Source: Actinomycetales bacterium (lineage in GTDB: Bacteria > Actinomycetota > Actinomycetes > S36-B12). From it: a DNA stretch of 64,000 bases. The notes beneath the pieces were generated by a model. It was not told where the DNA came from and made no database searches. It saw nothing but the letters and a program-made list of their open reading frames with translations. Made by a program: the position numbers and the translations under genes. The number at the start of each line of letters is the position of its first letter. Within the stretch, counting starts at the first letter, position 1. Location of the stretch: assembly GCA_016125355.1 (NCBI GenBank), contig WGLX01000003.1, positions 62,001 through 126,000 on the forward strand, written 5' to 3'. Shown here piece after piece: positions 1 to 8,292 of this stretch.

Positions 1-264
1 GACGTCGAGTGCGAGGGGTGCCCTCTCCGGACCGAAGTCCAGCAGCCGGGCATGCCGCAGCATGACGGTCACGAGGGCGTTCACCTCGGTGGCCGACTCC
101 CCCTTGGCGCGCAGGGCCGTGACGAACGCGGCGAGCTGGGCAGGCGTAGCGGTGCCGGAGAGCACCTCCTCCATGGCCCACTCGGCCGCCGAGGGTTTGA
201 GGTCGGCACGGGAGATGAGGGTGCCGAGGACCCCCGGCCAGGTGGGCGAGGCCGGATTCGTCAT
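1..264 (-). CDS. trpD: Anthranilate phosphoribosyltransferase, N-terminal part (cut by window edge)
   Basis: TrpD transfers the phosphoribosyl group of PRPP to anthranilate in tryptophan synthesis, in the cytosol. The gene is read leftwards from an ATG at 264 and runs off the window, so only about 88 N-terminal residues are seen. They contain the all-helical N-domain pattern of the family (WPGVLGTLISRADL, then AEWAMEEVLSGTATPAQ, then AFVTALRAKGESATEV), and stop just before the expected glycine-rich GTGGD loop. The receiver-domain gene upstream ends 11 nt before this start, so the two are probably co-transcribed. The trpD next to ctaE arrangement is common in actinobacteria. Confidence 0.9.
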   Translation of the reverse strand, partial: MTNPASPTWPGVLGTLISRADLKPSAAEWAMEEVLSGTATPAQLAAFVTALRAKGESATEVNALVTVMLRHARLLDFGPERAPLALDV

Positions 265-275
265 GCGTGGGCCGT

Positions 276-758
276 CTAGACCGTCGCGACGCTCAGGCGG
301 CGCCGCATCACCCGGGCCACCACATCAGCGAGCGCGATGGCGTCGATCGGGTGGGAGGAGACGCCGTCGGCCCGCGACCACGTGGCCAGCCACGCATCCT
401 GCGGGCGGCCGACGATCACGATGATCGGCGGGCAGTGGTAGATCTCGTCCTTGAGCTGGCGGCACACGCCCATGCCACCGGCCGGGGTCGCCTCCCCATC
501 GAGGATGAGCAGGTCGTACGACGACGCGTCCACCTTGCGGATCGTCATCGGCTCGGTGGCCACCTCGTCGTAGTCGAACGCGGGCAGATCCGCGGCGGGG
601 CGGCGCCCCAGCGCGGTCATGACCTGACGGCGGGTGTTCTTGTCATCGCTGTAGACGAGGACGCGCAGGGTCGGCTCGGGCTCCGGCTCGGGGGCCTCGT
701 CATGCTCGTCCGCATAGAGGTCGTCGTCGTACAGGTCGGCATCGGCAGCGTGCTCCAC
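276..758 (-). CDS. Stand-alone receiver-domain protein (atypical response regulator)
   Basis: About 160 residues, taken from a GTG at 758 because the open frame upstream of it has no receiver homology and would overlap the ctaE promoter. An acidic, proline-rich N-terminus (about 30 residues of D, E and P) precedes a CheY-like receiver fold: RVLVYSDDKNTRRQ carries the acidic pair and DLLILDGEA the candidate phospho-acceptor aspartate. No DNA-binding or enzymatic output domain follows. The place normally held by the conserved lysine before proline reads SSHPID, that is histidine instead of lysine, so signalling by phosphorylation is uncertain. It lies just upstream of trpD and is divergent from ctaE. 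The role is unknown. Confidence 0.75.
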   Translation of the reverse strand: MEHAADADLYDDDLYADEHDEAPEPEPEPTLRVLVYSDDKNTRRQVMTALGRRPAADLPAFDYDEVATEPMTIRKVDASSYDLLILDGEATPAGGMGVCRQLKDEIYHCPPIIVIVGRPQDAWLATWSRADGVSSHPIDAIALADVVARVMRRRLSVATV

Positions 759-856
759 GGCCAGAACTCTAGCCTCCCGCCCGTCTTGACCTGAATGTGA
801 TGCAGCGATCGGGGGGTCTCGGTGAAACGCGAGCGTGTATCTGCCAGACTCCCCCC

Positions 857-1462
857 GTGGCAAACGCAACCTCCATCCCTACGGCCTATGCCCATGCCCC
901 CGCGAACCGCCCCAACATGGTCGCCATCGGCACCATCGTGTGGCTGTCCAGCGAGCTCATGTTCTTCGCTGCGCTGTTCGCGATGTACTTCACGCTCCGG
1001 GCAGTCAACCCCGAGCTGTGGGCGGAGGAGACGGCCAAGCTCAACATCCCGTTCGCCACGGTCAACACCACGGTCCTCGTGCTGTCCTCCGTCACCTGCC
1101 AGCTGGGCGTCTTCGCCGCTGAGCGTGGCGACGTCAAGGGCCTGCGCCGCTGGTTCATCATCACCTTCCTCATGGGTGCCTTCTTCATCGGCGGCCAGGT
1201 CACCGAGTACACCACGCTGGTGCAAGAGGGTCTGACCCTCTCGTCGAACGCCTACGGCACCGCCTTCTACCTGACGACCGGCTTCCACGGCCTGCACGTC
1301 ACCGGCGGCCTGATCGCCTTCCTCTTCGTCCTTGCCACGACCTACGTGAGCAAGCGCTTCACGCACGACCAGGCCACCCGCGCCATCGTCACGTCGTACT
1401 ACTGGCACTTCGTCGACGTGGTGTGGATCGCCCTGTTCTTCATGATCTACGTCCTGAAGTAA
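857..1462 (+). CDS. ctaE: Cytochrome c oxidase (aa3) subunit III
   Basis: A membrane subunit of the terminal oxidase that forms a supercomplex with cytochrome bc1 in actinobacteria. The 201 residues contain about five hydrophobic segments, the first with the family's [15 protein letters not shown] motif and the last ending [20 protein letters not shown]. The GTG at 857 is chosen because a CAGACT -10-like box lies exactly 6 nt before it and family similarity begins there; the open frame extends upstream to 797 but that part is not homologous. It is followed after 49 nt by qcrC, giving the usual ctaE-qcrCAB order. Confidence 0.93.
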   Translation: MANATSIPTAYAHAPANRPNMVAIGTIVWLSSELMFFAALFAMYFTLRAVNPELWAEETAKLNIPFATVNTTVLVLSSVTCQLGVFAAERGDVKGLRRWFIITFLMGAFFIGGQVTEYTTLVQEGLTLSSNAYGTAFYLTTGFHGLHVTGGLIAFLFVLATTYVSKRFTHDQATRAIVTSYYWHFVDVVWIALFFMIYVLK

Positions 1463-1511
1463 CCGCACCGCCCACACTCACCGCACGACACGGCAGAGAG
1501 GTTCCTCGACA

Positions 1512-2303
1512 GTGAAGTTCCTGGCCGCCCGGCGGCGCAGTCCGCTCGTGGCTTCCGCGTTGCTGGTTGGCGCGCTTGCCGTCGTTGGCGGCGGCTACGC
1601 CGCCATCGCCAGCGTCCAACCGGCATCCGCCGCCCTCGCCGTCGGCACCGAGACCCAGATCGACAAGGGCCAGAAGCTCTTCCTCGAGGGGTGCTCCTCG
1701 TGCCACGGCCTGCAGGCCCAGGGCACGGAGACCGGCCCCACGCTGATCGGCGTCGGCGCTGCCGCGGTCAGCTTCCAGGTGTCCACCGGCCGCATGCCGC
1801 TCGCCGCGCCCGGAGCCCAGGCACCGCGCAAGGACAACCCGTACTCCGAGGAGGACATCGCGGCCATGGCCGCCTACGTCGCCTCCCTCGGCCCAGGCCC
1901 CGCGATCCCGACCGCCGAGCAGCTCGACTACTCCAATGCGGACATGCCCTACGGCGGCGAGCTGTTCCGGATCAACTGCTCCCAGTGCCACCAGGCCGCG
2001 GGCCAGGGCGGTGCCCTCACCCAGGGCAAATACGCGCCGAACCTGATGGAAGCCACGCCCCAGGTCATCTACGAGGCCATGCTCACCGGCCCGCAGAGCA
2101 TGCCGGTGTTCAGCGACGCCACGCTGCCCACCAAGGACAAGCAGGCGATCATCGCCTACATTCGGCACCTCCAGGAGGCCCCGAGCCAGGGCGGCCTCAG
2201 CCTGGGCAAGTTCGGCCCCGTCACTGAGGGTGTCTTCCTCGCCACTGCCATCTTCGCCGCGCTGATCGGAGCGGCCGTCTGGATCGGAATCAAGTCGCGA
2301 TGA
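1512..2303 (+). CDS. qcrC: Cytochrome bc1 complex dihaem cytochrome c subunit
   Basis: The actinobacterial QcrC carries electrons from the Rieske protein directly to the aa3 oxidase, replacing a soluble cytochrome c. The 263-residue protein starts at a GTG, has an N-terminal hydrophobic export/anchor segment (about residues 12-35), two haem-c motifs (C61SSCH65 and C156SQCH160) and a C-terminal transmembrane helix (about 240-260). Both covalent haem sites are intact. Its stop overlaps the qcrA start by 4 nt (ATGA), which suggests translational coupling. Confidence 0.95.
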   Translation: MKFLAARRRSPLVASALLVGALAVVGGGYAAIASVQPASAALAVGTETQIDKGQKLFLEGCSSCHGLQAQGTETGPTLIGVGAAAVSFQVSTGRMPLAAPGAQAPRKDNPYSEEDIAAMAAYVASLGPGPAIPTAEQLDYSNADMPYGGELFRINCSQCHQAAGQGGALTQGKYAPNLMEATPQVIYEAMLTGPQSMPVFSDATLPTKDKQAIIAYIRHLQEAPSQGGLSLGKFGPVTEGVFLATAIFAALIGAAVWIGIKSR

Positions 2304-3364
2304 CCGACATCACGCCCCAGGAGGGTCACGACCAGGGCCACGGGAGCGCCCCCGCGAAGCTGGGCTACTCCCCCGTGGCCGACATCCCGCACAAGCCGCG
2401 GCTGACCGACACGGACCCGAAGGCGGCCCGTCGCGCGGAGCGCCAGGTCGCGACGATGTTCCTGCTCTCCATGCTGCTGATCGTGCTGTTCGTGGTCGCC
2501 TACGTGACGATCGACCCGTCATCGACCGTCTACATCCCGGTGTTCGGCGACGTGGGCGCCAGCAACTTCGCTCTCGGCCTGACCATGGGCGGCGCGGTCT
2601 TCCTCATCGGCGCAGGCGCCATCCAGTGGGCCAAGAAGCTGATGCCCGATGTCGAGGTCGTGCAGCAGCGCCACGACATGCAGTCGCCGCGGCGCGCGAC
2701 CGCCGAGGCGGCCGCCAACTACGAGCGCGGCAAGGAGGAGTCCGGCTTCGCGCGGTTCACGCTCATCCGCCGCACGCTGATCGGCGCCCTGGTCCTGTTC
2801 CCGATCCCGCTCGTCGTGGTGCTCCGCGACCTGTGGACCGCCAGCCCCGCCGAGGCGGGCAAGTCCCCCGCCGACCTGCTGTCCGAGACCCTGTGGACCA
2901 AGGGCTCGCGCATCGTCTCCGACGGCACCTACCTGCCGGTCAAGCCGGCCGATCTCCCGGTCGGCGGCCTGGTCTCCGCCGTGCCCGCGGACCTGCAGGA
3001 GGTCGAGGAGGCGGAGGGCAACCTCAACGCACGCACGAAGGCGGCGATCATCCTCGTCCGCATGGATCCCGAGGAGATCCGCTCACAGCAGGGCGAAGGC
3101 TGGGACTACCAGGGGATCCTCGCCTACTCCAAGATCTGCACCCACGTCGGCTGCCCCATCGCCCTCTACGAGCAGCGCACGCACCACCTGCTGTGCCCCT
3201 GCCACCAGTCGACCTTCGACCTCGCTGACTCCGGCAACGTGGTCTTCGGGCCGGCGGCGCGGCGCATGCCGCAGTTGCAGATCGGCGTGGATGAGGAAGG
3301 CTACCTCGTAGCCATGAATGACTTCCAAGAGCCAGTCGGACCGAGTTTCTGGGAGCGCGGATGA
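2300..3364 (+). CDS. qcrA: Cytochrome bc1 complex Rieske iron-sulfur subunit
   Basis: The 354-residue Rieske subunit passes electrons from menaquinol to QcrC on the outer face of the membrane. Three hydrophobic segments in the N-terminal half (around residues 50-70, 88-110 and 155-175) match the three-helix actinobacterial type. The [2Fe-2S] ligands are seen as CTHVGC (C280, H282, C285) and CPCH (C299, H302, with the disulfide partner C301). Both ends overlap neighbouring qcr genes by 4 nt. Confidence 0.95.
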   Translation: MTDITPQEGHDQGHGSAPAKLGYSPVADIPHKPRLTDTDPKAARRAERQVATMFLLSMLLIVLFVVAYVTIDPSSTVYIPVFGDVGASNFALGLTMGGAVFLIGAGAIQWAKKLMPDVEVVQQRHDMQSPRRATAEAAANYERGKEESGFARFTLIRRTLIGALVLFPIPLVVVLRDLWTASPAEAGKSPADLLSETLWTKGSRIVSDGTYLPVKPADLPVGGLVSAVPADLQEVEEAEGNLNARTKAAIILVRMDPEEIRSQQGEGWDYQGILAYSKICTHVGCPIALYEQRTHHLLCPCHQSTFDLADSGNVVFGPAARRMPQLQIGVDEEGYLVAMNDFQEPVGPSFWERG

Positions 3365-5106
3365 CCACGACCAGCCCCGTTGAGAAGGCTGGCGGCGCCA
3401 CGGCGACGTATGTCGACCAGCGCATCGGCAGCAACAAGTTCCTGTCCCGCAACCTGGGCAAGGTCTTCCCCGACCACTGGTCGTTCATGCTCGGCGAGAT
3501 CGCGCTGTACAGCTTCATCGTCGTGCTGCTCACGGGTGTCTTCCTGACCCTGTGGTTCAAGCCCTCCATGGCCGAGGTCGTCTACGACGGTTCGTACGTG
3601 CCGCTCAAGGGCATCACGATGTCCCAGGCCTACCAGTCGACCCTGGACATCTCCTTCGACGTCCGCGGTGGCCTGCTCCTGCGCCAGATGCACCACTGGG
3701 GCGCGCTGATCTTCATCGCCGCCATGGCGGTGCACATGTTCCGCGTGTTCTTCACCGGGGCATTCCGCAAGCCGCGTGAGTTCAACTGGCTGATCGGCGT
3801 CGTGCTCACGACGCTGGGCCTGCTCGCCGGCTTCTCCGGCTACTCCCTCCCCGACGACCTCCTCTCGGGCACGGGCCTGCAGATTGCCCGCGGCATCGTC
3901 CAGGCCATCCCGGTCGTGGGCACCTGGGCGGCGTTCCTGCTCTTCGACGGCGAGTTCCCGGGCACGGAGTTCATCTCCCGCCTCTACGGCGTGCACATCC
4001 TGCTGATCCCGGGCCTGATCCTGGCCCTGGTGACCGTCCACCTGATGCTGGTGTGGACGCAGAAGCACACCCAGTTCCCCGGCCCGGGTCGCACGAACGA
4101 CAACGTCGTGGGCTACCCCCTGCTGCCCATCTACATGGCCAAGGCCGGTGGCTTCTTCTTCGTCGTGTTCGGCATCATCGCCCTCGTCGGCGGACTGGTG
4201 ACGATCAACCCGATCTGGATCTTCGGGCCGTTCACCCCCGACCAGGTATCCGCCGGCTCCCAGCCGGACTGGTACATCGGCTTCCTCGACGGCGCCCTGC
4301 GGATCATGCCCAACTGGGAGACGGTGATCTTCGGCTGGACGATCTCGTGGAACATCTTCATCCCTGCCCTGATCATGCCCGGCGTGCTGTTCACGGCCCT
4401 GGGCCTCTACCCGTTCATCGAGGCCTGGGTGACCGGGGACAAGCGCGAGCACAACATCCTCGATCGGCCGCGCAACGCCCCGGTCCGCACCGGGCTGGGC
4501 ATGATGGCGATCTCGTTCTACGTGATGCTGTGGATCGGCGGCGCCAACGACATCATCGCCACGGCATTCGACCTGTCCATCAACTCGATCACGCTGTTCC
4601 TGCGGGCGGCCATCTTCATCGTCCCGCCGATCGTGTTCATCGTCACGCGCCGGACGTGCCTCGGCCTCCAGCGCCGTGACCGCGAGAAGCTGCTGCACGG
4701 CTACGAGTCCGGACGCATCCTGCGCCTGCCGCACGGTGAGTTCATCGAGGTCCACCAGCCGCTCTCGCAGAAGGACCTGGCGGTCATCACGTCGAAGGTG
4801 GACCACGAGCCGCTGCCGGCGCCAGACAAGGCGGACGCCGACGGCGTGCGCAACAAGAAGTACCGCTCGCAGTCGCTCCGGCACAAGCTCAGCGTGTTCT
4901 TCTACGGCGCCAATGTGCCCAAGCCGAGCGCTGCCGAGATCGAGGCCGGCCAGCACCATGCTGCCCACTCCGCCGAGATCGAGGCTCCCCTCCATGACTA
5001 CGAGGACGCGGACGAGTTCCGCCGGGCGCACGGCGGCGTGCTGCACCACCCGGGCATGGCGGAGACGAACATCGAGCAGCAGGCCGAGGAGCACTCCGGC
5101 CACTAG
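3361..5106 (+). CDS. qcrB: Cytochrome bc1 complex cytochrome b subunit
   Basis: QcrB is the integral-membrane subunit with two b haems and the menaquinol sites. The 581-residue product has eight or more hydrophobic helices. Haem-ligand histidines appear in MHHWGALIFIAAMAVHMFRV and in helix IV (YGVHILLIPGLILALVTVHLML), and the Qo-loop region contains the short SGYSLPDDLLSG stretch typical of actinobacterial QcrB. The C-terminus carries a hydrophilic, histidine-rich tail of roughly 50 residues, ending EEHSGH. It is the last gene of ctaE-qcrCAB and is followed by a strong hairpin at 5115-5158. Confidence 0.95.
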   Translation: MTTTSPVEKAGGATATYVDQRIGSNKFLSRNLGKVFPDHWSFMLGEIALYSFIVVLLTGVFLTLWFKPSMAEVVYDGSYVPLKGITMSQAYQSTLDISFDVRGGLLLRQMHHWGALIFIAAMAVHMFRVFFTGAFRKPREFNWLIGVVLTTLGLLAGFSGYSLPDDLLSGTGLQIARGIVQAIPVVGTWAAFLLFDGEFPGTEFISRLYGVHILLIPGLILALVTVHLMLVWTQKHTQFPGPGRTNDNVVGYPLLPIYMAKAGGFFFVVFGIIALVGGLVTINPIWIFGPFTPDQVSAGSQPDWYIGFLDGALRIMPNWETVIFGWTISWNIFIPALIMPGVLFTALGLYPFIEAWVTGDKREHNILDRPRNAPVRTGLGMMAISFYVMLWIGGANDIIATAFDLSINSITLFLRAAIFIVPPIVFIVTRRTCLGLQRRDREKLLHGYESGRILRLPHGEFIEVHQPLSQKDLAVITSKVDHEPLPAPDKADADGVRNKKYRSQSLRHKLSVFFYGANVPKPSAAEIEAGQHHAAHSAEIEAPLHDYEDADEFRRAHGGVLHHPGMAETNIEQQAEEHSGH

Positions 5107-5114
5107 CCAGCTGC

Positions 5115-5158
5115 TGCGTCAGGGGCGGGGATCCAGTTGGATCGCCGCCCCTGACGCA
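5115..5158 (+). terminator. Hairpin downstream of qcrB
   Basis: A 14-bp perfect stem (TGCGTCAGGGGCGG paired with its complement) is extended, after one G/G mismatch, by a 5-bp inner stem GATCC/GGATC around an AGTT loop. No U-tract follows, so it could be a terminator or an mRNA-stabilising 3' structure. It begins 9 nt after the qcrB stop. Confidence 0.65.
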
Positions 5159-5200
5159 TTCGGCGCCCATGGAGCAACTGGCTCACGTAGCCTCCCGGTC

Positions 5201-5539
5201 ATGGCTACCGATGAACTCATGATGTCCACGACATTCGACCTGCCCGGCTACCAGATCGACAAGCAGCTCGGCCTGTGCTGGGGCGTGCTCGTCCGCAGCG
5301 TGGGCTTCGCCAAGGGCTTCACCGGGGGCTTCAAGGCCCTCAAGGCCGGCGAGGTTCCTCAGTACACCGAGGTGGTCAACCAGGCGCGTGAGGAGGCGGT
5401 CACCCGGCTCATGGAGCACGCCCGACAGCTCGGCGCCAACGCCGTCCTCGGGGTGCGCTTCGACTCCTCCGACGTCGCCGAGAACCTCGCGGAGATCCTC
5501 GCCTACGGCACGGCCGTGGTGGTCTCGCCCACGTCCTAG
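5201..5539 (+). CDS. YbjQ/UPF0145 family protein
   Basis: The 112-residue protein matches the small YbjQ-like family, which forms multimers and whose function is not established. The family look is given by STTFDLPGYQIDKQLGLCWG near the start and by LGANAVLGVRFDSSDV near the end. It starts at an ATG at 5201 with a TAGCCT -10-like box 7 nt upstream, so it is probably transcribed on its own without a leader. It opens a short stretch of accessory genes between the qcr and cta operons. Confidence 0.75.
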   Translation: MATDELMMSTTFDLPGYQIDKQLGLCWGVLVRSVGFAKGFTGGFKALKAGEVPQYTEVVNQAREEAVTRLMEHARQLGANAVLGVRFDSSDVAENLAEILAYGTAVVVSPTS

Positions 5540-5594
5540 CCCGACGCGGGCCGCTCGGACCGGCGCTCAGCGCACCTGGCGGCCCTGGAGGCGA

Positions 5595-6146
5595 TCAGGA
5601 GGGCTGCGGGCCCACGACGTAGCGCAGGGCCGCGAAATCGCCGTTACGGCCCTCCTGGACGAGCCTGAGCGGCGCGGCAGCCGGCAGGACGGGTGCTCCC
5701 CCACCCAGGGCCACGGGAGCCACGCTGAGCCAGATCTCGTCGACAAGGCCGGCCCGGGCCAGTGCGCTCGCCAGGACGCCGCCCCCGGCGATCCACACGT
5801 CCGCCTCCGCCGCCGCCTCCCGGGCAGCAGCCACCACCTCGCCCAGGGGTGCGTCGGTGAAGGTCAGGCGGGCCCCCTCGGGAACCCGCTCCACAGGCCG
5901 GTGGGTCAGCACCCAGCCCGGCTGGCGGTGCGGCCAGGGTGTCGTCGGATCGGCAAGCGGGCCGGACAGGAGCCAGTCGAAGGTCGCCCGGCCCATGACG
6001 AACGACCCCACGGAGGCATCGAACGCCGTCCAGCCCAGCAGCCCGTCCGGATCGTGGTCCAGACCGTCCAACCAACCGAGGCTGCCCTGCGGGTCGGCGA
6101 TGAAGCCGTCGACGCTCATTGCCGTGTAGTAGATCGTCCGTCCCAC
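5595..6146 (-). CDS. Dihydrofolate reductase-like (RibD C-terminal) family protein
   Basis: The 183-residue protein has the fold pattern of bacterial DHFR-like reductases: IYYTAMSVDGFIAD at the start, FVMGRATFDWLL in the middle and VWIAGGGVLASALARAGLVDEI, the nucleotide-binding glycine motif, near residue 115-135. Such proteins are NADPH-dependent reductases whose substrate is usually unknown; this is not the essential FolA. It starts at GTG 6146, 4 nt after the VOC gene ends upstream, so the two are likely one transcript. Confidence 0.75.
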   Translation of the reverse strand: MGRTIYYTAMSVDGFIADPQGSLGWLDGLDHDPDGLLGWTAFDASVGSFVMGRATFDWLLSGPLADPTTPWPHRQPGWVLTHRPVERVPEGARLTFTDAPLGEVVAAAREAAAEADVWIAGGGVLASALARAGLVDEIWLSVAPVALGGGAPVLPAAAPLRLVQEGRNGDFAALRYVVGPQPS

Positions 6147-6150
6147 GGCC

Positions 6151-6525
6151 CTACCCGTCGGCCGACGCCCGAGACGACAGGACGCAGAACTCGTTGCCCT
6201 CCGGGTCGGCCATCACGACCCAGGTCGCATCTCCCTGGCCGATGTCCACGCGGCGGGCTCCCAGGGCCAGGAGGCGGGCCACCTCGACCTGCTGATCGTC
6301 CGGGCGGAAGTCCAGGTGGAGCCGGTTCTTCCCGAGGCGCTCGTCCGGGACGGACACGAAGAGCAGTCCGGGGAGCACGTCCGGCTCCCGTCGGATCTCG
6401 ATGACGGACTCCTCCGCCGTGATCTCCTCATCCACGACGACCCAGCCCAGAGCCTGAGCCCACCACCGGCCCAGTGCGCCCGGGTCTCCAGCATCGACGA
6501 CCGTCTGCTCCCATTCCAAGGTCAT
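6151..6525 (-). CDS. VOC (glyoxalase-like) superfamily protein
   Basis: A 124-residue protein of the glyoxalase/bleomycin-resistance fold. It shows the characteristic start (QTVVDAGDPGALGRWWAQAL), a central LHLDF strand and the C-terminal VMADPEGNEFCVL strand. The histidine and glutamate positions are compatible with metal binding, but the substrate cannot be told. A CAGGCT box lies exactly 6 nt upstream of the ATG, predicting a leaderless transcript that also includes the reductase gene downstream. Confidence 0.78.
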   Translation of the reverse strand: MTLEWEQTVVDAGDPGALGRWWAQALGWVVVDEEITAEESVIEIRREPDVLPGLLFVSVPDERLGKNRLHLDFRPDDQQVEVARLLALGARRVDIGQGDATWVVMADPEGNEFCVLSSRASADG

Positions 6526-6571
6526 GCCCGGAGCCTGCCACCCGGGCCGACGCGCTGGCTAGGGTGCGGCC

Positions 6572-7159
6572 ATGCCCCCGGACACCCCTGACCTCGGCAA
6601 GATGCACTTCCACGCGCTCGACGACATGACGCGGCCGGACTTCGAGATCATGCGGGCCGTCCACGCGCGCAACCTCGAGAAGCTGCCCGACCTGCTGCTC
6701 CGCATGCTCGACGACCTCGGCGGCGATGAGGCCTACCCGGTCGACCGGCGGACCCACAGCCTCCAGGCCGCGACGCGTGCCCTGCGGGACGACCGGGAGG
6801 AGGAGTACGTCGTGGTGGCGCTGCTGCACGATGTCGCGGAGACTCTCGGCCCCCTGAACCACGGTGAGGTGGTCGCTGCCATCCTCAAGCCCTTCATCAG
6901 CGAGGAGAACCACTGGATGCTGGAGCACCACCCGCTGTTCCAGACCTACTTCTACGGCAGTCACGTCGGCATCGATCCCGACGGGCGGGAGGCCTATCGC
7001 GACCACCCGTGCTTCGACCGCACGGCGGAGTTCTGCCGGCTCTACGACGAGGTGTCCTTCGATCCGGACTACCCCAACGAGCCGGTCGAGACCTTCGTGC
7101 CGATGGTCCATCGCGTGCTTTCGACCACCTGGGCGCCGCCCACGACCAGCACGTCCTAG
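6572..7159 (+). CDS. HD-domain phosphohydrolase-like protein
   Basis: The 195-residue product contains an HD-type metal motif: THSLQAATRAL (first His), then VALLHDVAET (HD) and GEVVAAILKPF followed by HHPLFQTYFYG. This layout matches predicted HD phosphohydrolases that act on small phosphorylated compounds; the substrate is unknown. A TAGGGT box lies exactly 6 nt before the ATG, so transcription probably starts at the initiator codon. The gene ends 7 nt from the convergent kinase gene. Confidence 0.7.
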   Translation: MPPDTPDLGKMHFHALDDMTRPDFEIMRAVHARNLEKLPDLLLRMLDDLGGDEAYPVDRRTHSLQAATRALRDDREEEYVVVALLHDVAETLGPLNHGEVVAAILKPFISEENHWMLEHHPLFQTYFYGSHVGIDPDGREAYRDHPCFDRTAEFCRLYDEVSFDPDYPNEPVETFVPMVHRVLSTTWAPPTTSTS

Positions 7160-7166
7160 GCCCTCG

Positions 7167-7889
7167 TCAACAGCGGCACGCGGGACCGGCGTCCTGGAAT
7201 CCCCCGAAGTCGGCTCCGGCGACGAGGACCTCGTCCGCCCCAAGCCCAGCGGCGAGCAGCTCCGGGGTGCCACAGACGGTCACCCACGCACGCTCCCACG
7301 GTCGATCCTGCGCGAGAAAGGCCTCCTCTGCCCGGCTCCACTCGTCCCAGAAGGCGATCGCCCCGGCAGACCCACCTTCCCGCTCCAGGCCGCGACGCCG
7401 GGCCTCGGCGTGGTCGGACTGCACCCACACGGCCCCGTCGAGGAGCGTCGTGAGCCCCCGCCGCGAGGACCCCACGCCCTCGACGATCACCATCGGAGCG
7501 TCAGCCAGGACGGAGATCGCACCCTCGCGCCCCCGATCTGCCCATGCCGGCGGCCGGAACGAGACGGCCTGCCCCTGGCGCAGGGGGCGAAGCACGTGTG
7601 CCGCGAGGAGGTGGTCCCAGTCGAAGAAGGACTCATGCCAGGCGACGTCGTCGGTGTGCACGATGGCAGCTCCGGGCACCACCTCGGCGAGCCGCTCAGC
7701 GGCACTGGTCTTCCCCGCACCCGAGCGCCCGTCGACGGCAAGCAGCACCGGTCCGGCTCGACGCCCGCCCCGAGCGAGGGCGGCGACCGCCAGCTCCCAC
7801 CAGGTCGTCCGCGACCAGCCCTGGACCAAGGGCTCCCCCGGAAACGGACGGATCCCCAACCCAAGGGGGCGGGGATCCGTCGTCGGCAT
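7167..7889 (-). CDS. Uridine kinase-like P-loop protein
   Basis: The 240-residue protein has a P-loop (VDGRSGAGKTS, about residues 53-63), a following AIVHTDDVAWHESFFDWD segment and a VIVEGVGSSRRG segment, the order seen in uridine kinase / phosphoribulokinase-type nucleotide kinases of actinobacteria. The true phosphate acceptor is not known. It lies 10 nt upstream-side of the ctaF stop but in the same direction, downstream of ctaCDF, and may be read through from that operon. Confidence 0.65.
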   Translation of the reverse strand: MPTTDPRPLGLGIRPFPGEPLVQGWSRTTWWELAVAALARGGRRAGPVLLAVDGRSGAGKTSAAERLAEVVPGAAIVHTDDVAWHESFFDWDHLLAAHVLRPLRQGQAVSFRPPAWADRGREGAISVLADAPMVIVEGVGSSRRGLTTLLDGAVWVQSDHAEARRRGLEREGGSAGAIAFWDEWSRAEEAFLAQDRPWERAWVTVCGTPELLAAGLGADEVLVAGADFGGFQDAGPACRC

Positions 7890-7899
7890 GCGCGGGCGG

Positions 7900-8292
7900 C
7901 TAGGCGAAGTCGCCGCGGTAGTACTCGAACAGCCAGCCGACCAAGGCCAGCAGGAGGAAGAACACGCCCGCCACGATCACCCAGACCGCGAAGATCAGGC
8001 CGAGGGCGATGACGAAGGCCGACGCCCCGATCGCCAGCGGCCACCACGAGTGCGGGCTGAAGAAGCCGTACTCGGGGTCGGCCTCGTCGATCTCGGCGTC
8101 CATGCGGTCCTCGGGGCGCGGGTAGACGCGCTTTGCCGTGTAGAGGACGTAGAACGCCACGATGAACGCCAGGCCGGCCGACATGGCCAGTGCCGTGGTG
8201 CCGATCGGGTCCCGCGAGAAGTACCAGTAGATGATCGAGACGGGCAGGAAGAACAGCGCACCCAACCCGAAGATCCAGCCTTCGATCTTCAC
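7900..8292 (-). CDS. ctaF: Cytochrome c oxidase subunit IV, actinobacterial type
   Basis: The 130-residue protein has four predicted hydrophobic helices: two at the N-terminus ([20 protein letters not shown] and [19 protein letters not shown]) and two at the C-terminus. Between them is an acidic loop ([19 protein letters not shown]), which is the signature of the actinobacterial CtaF subunit. It starts at GTG 8292 and overlaps the ctaD stop by 4 nt, so it is the third gene of ctaCDF. Confidence 0.9.
   Translation of the reverse strand: MKIEGWIFGLGALFFLPVSIIYWYFSRDPIGTTALAMSAGLAFIVAFYVLYTAKRVYPRPEDRMDAEIDEADPEYGFFSPHSWWPLAIGASAFVIALGLIFAVWVIVAGVFFLLLALVGWLFEYYRGDFA

Noticed and set aside
797..856. 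Earlier start for ctaE at 797
   Set aside because: The additional 20 residues are not hydrophobic or family-like and a -10 box lies 6 nt before GTG 857.
759..869. Earlier start at 869 for the receiver-domain protein
   Set aside because: The extra 37 residues do not resemble the family and would overlap the ctaE start region on the opposite strand.
3301..5103. A 600-codon open frame antisense to qcrB, and similar long antisense frames at 8340-10082, 44680-47016 and 48654-50501
   Set aside because: High-GC coding DNA often leaves the opposite strand open. The products are low-complexity Arg/Asp/Gly/His-rich sequences with no motifs, while the sense strand has clear family matches.
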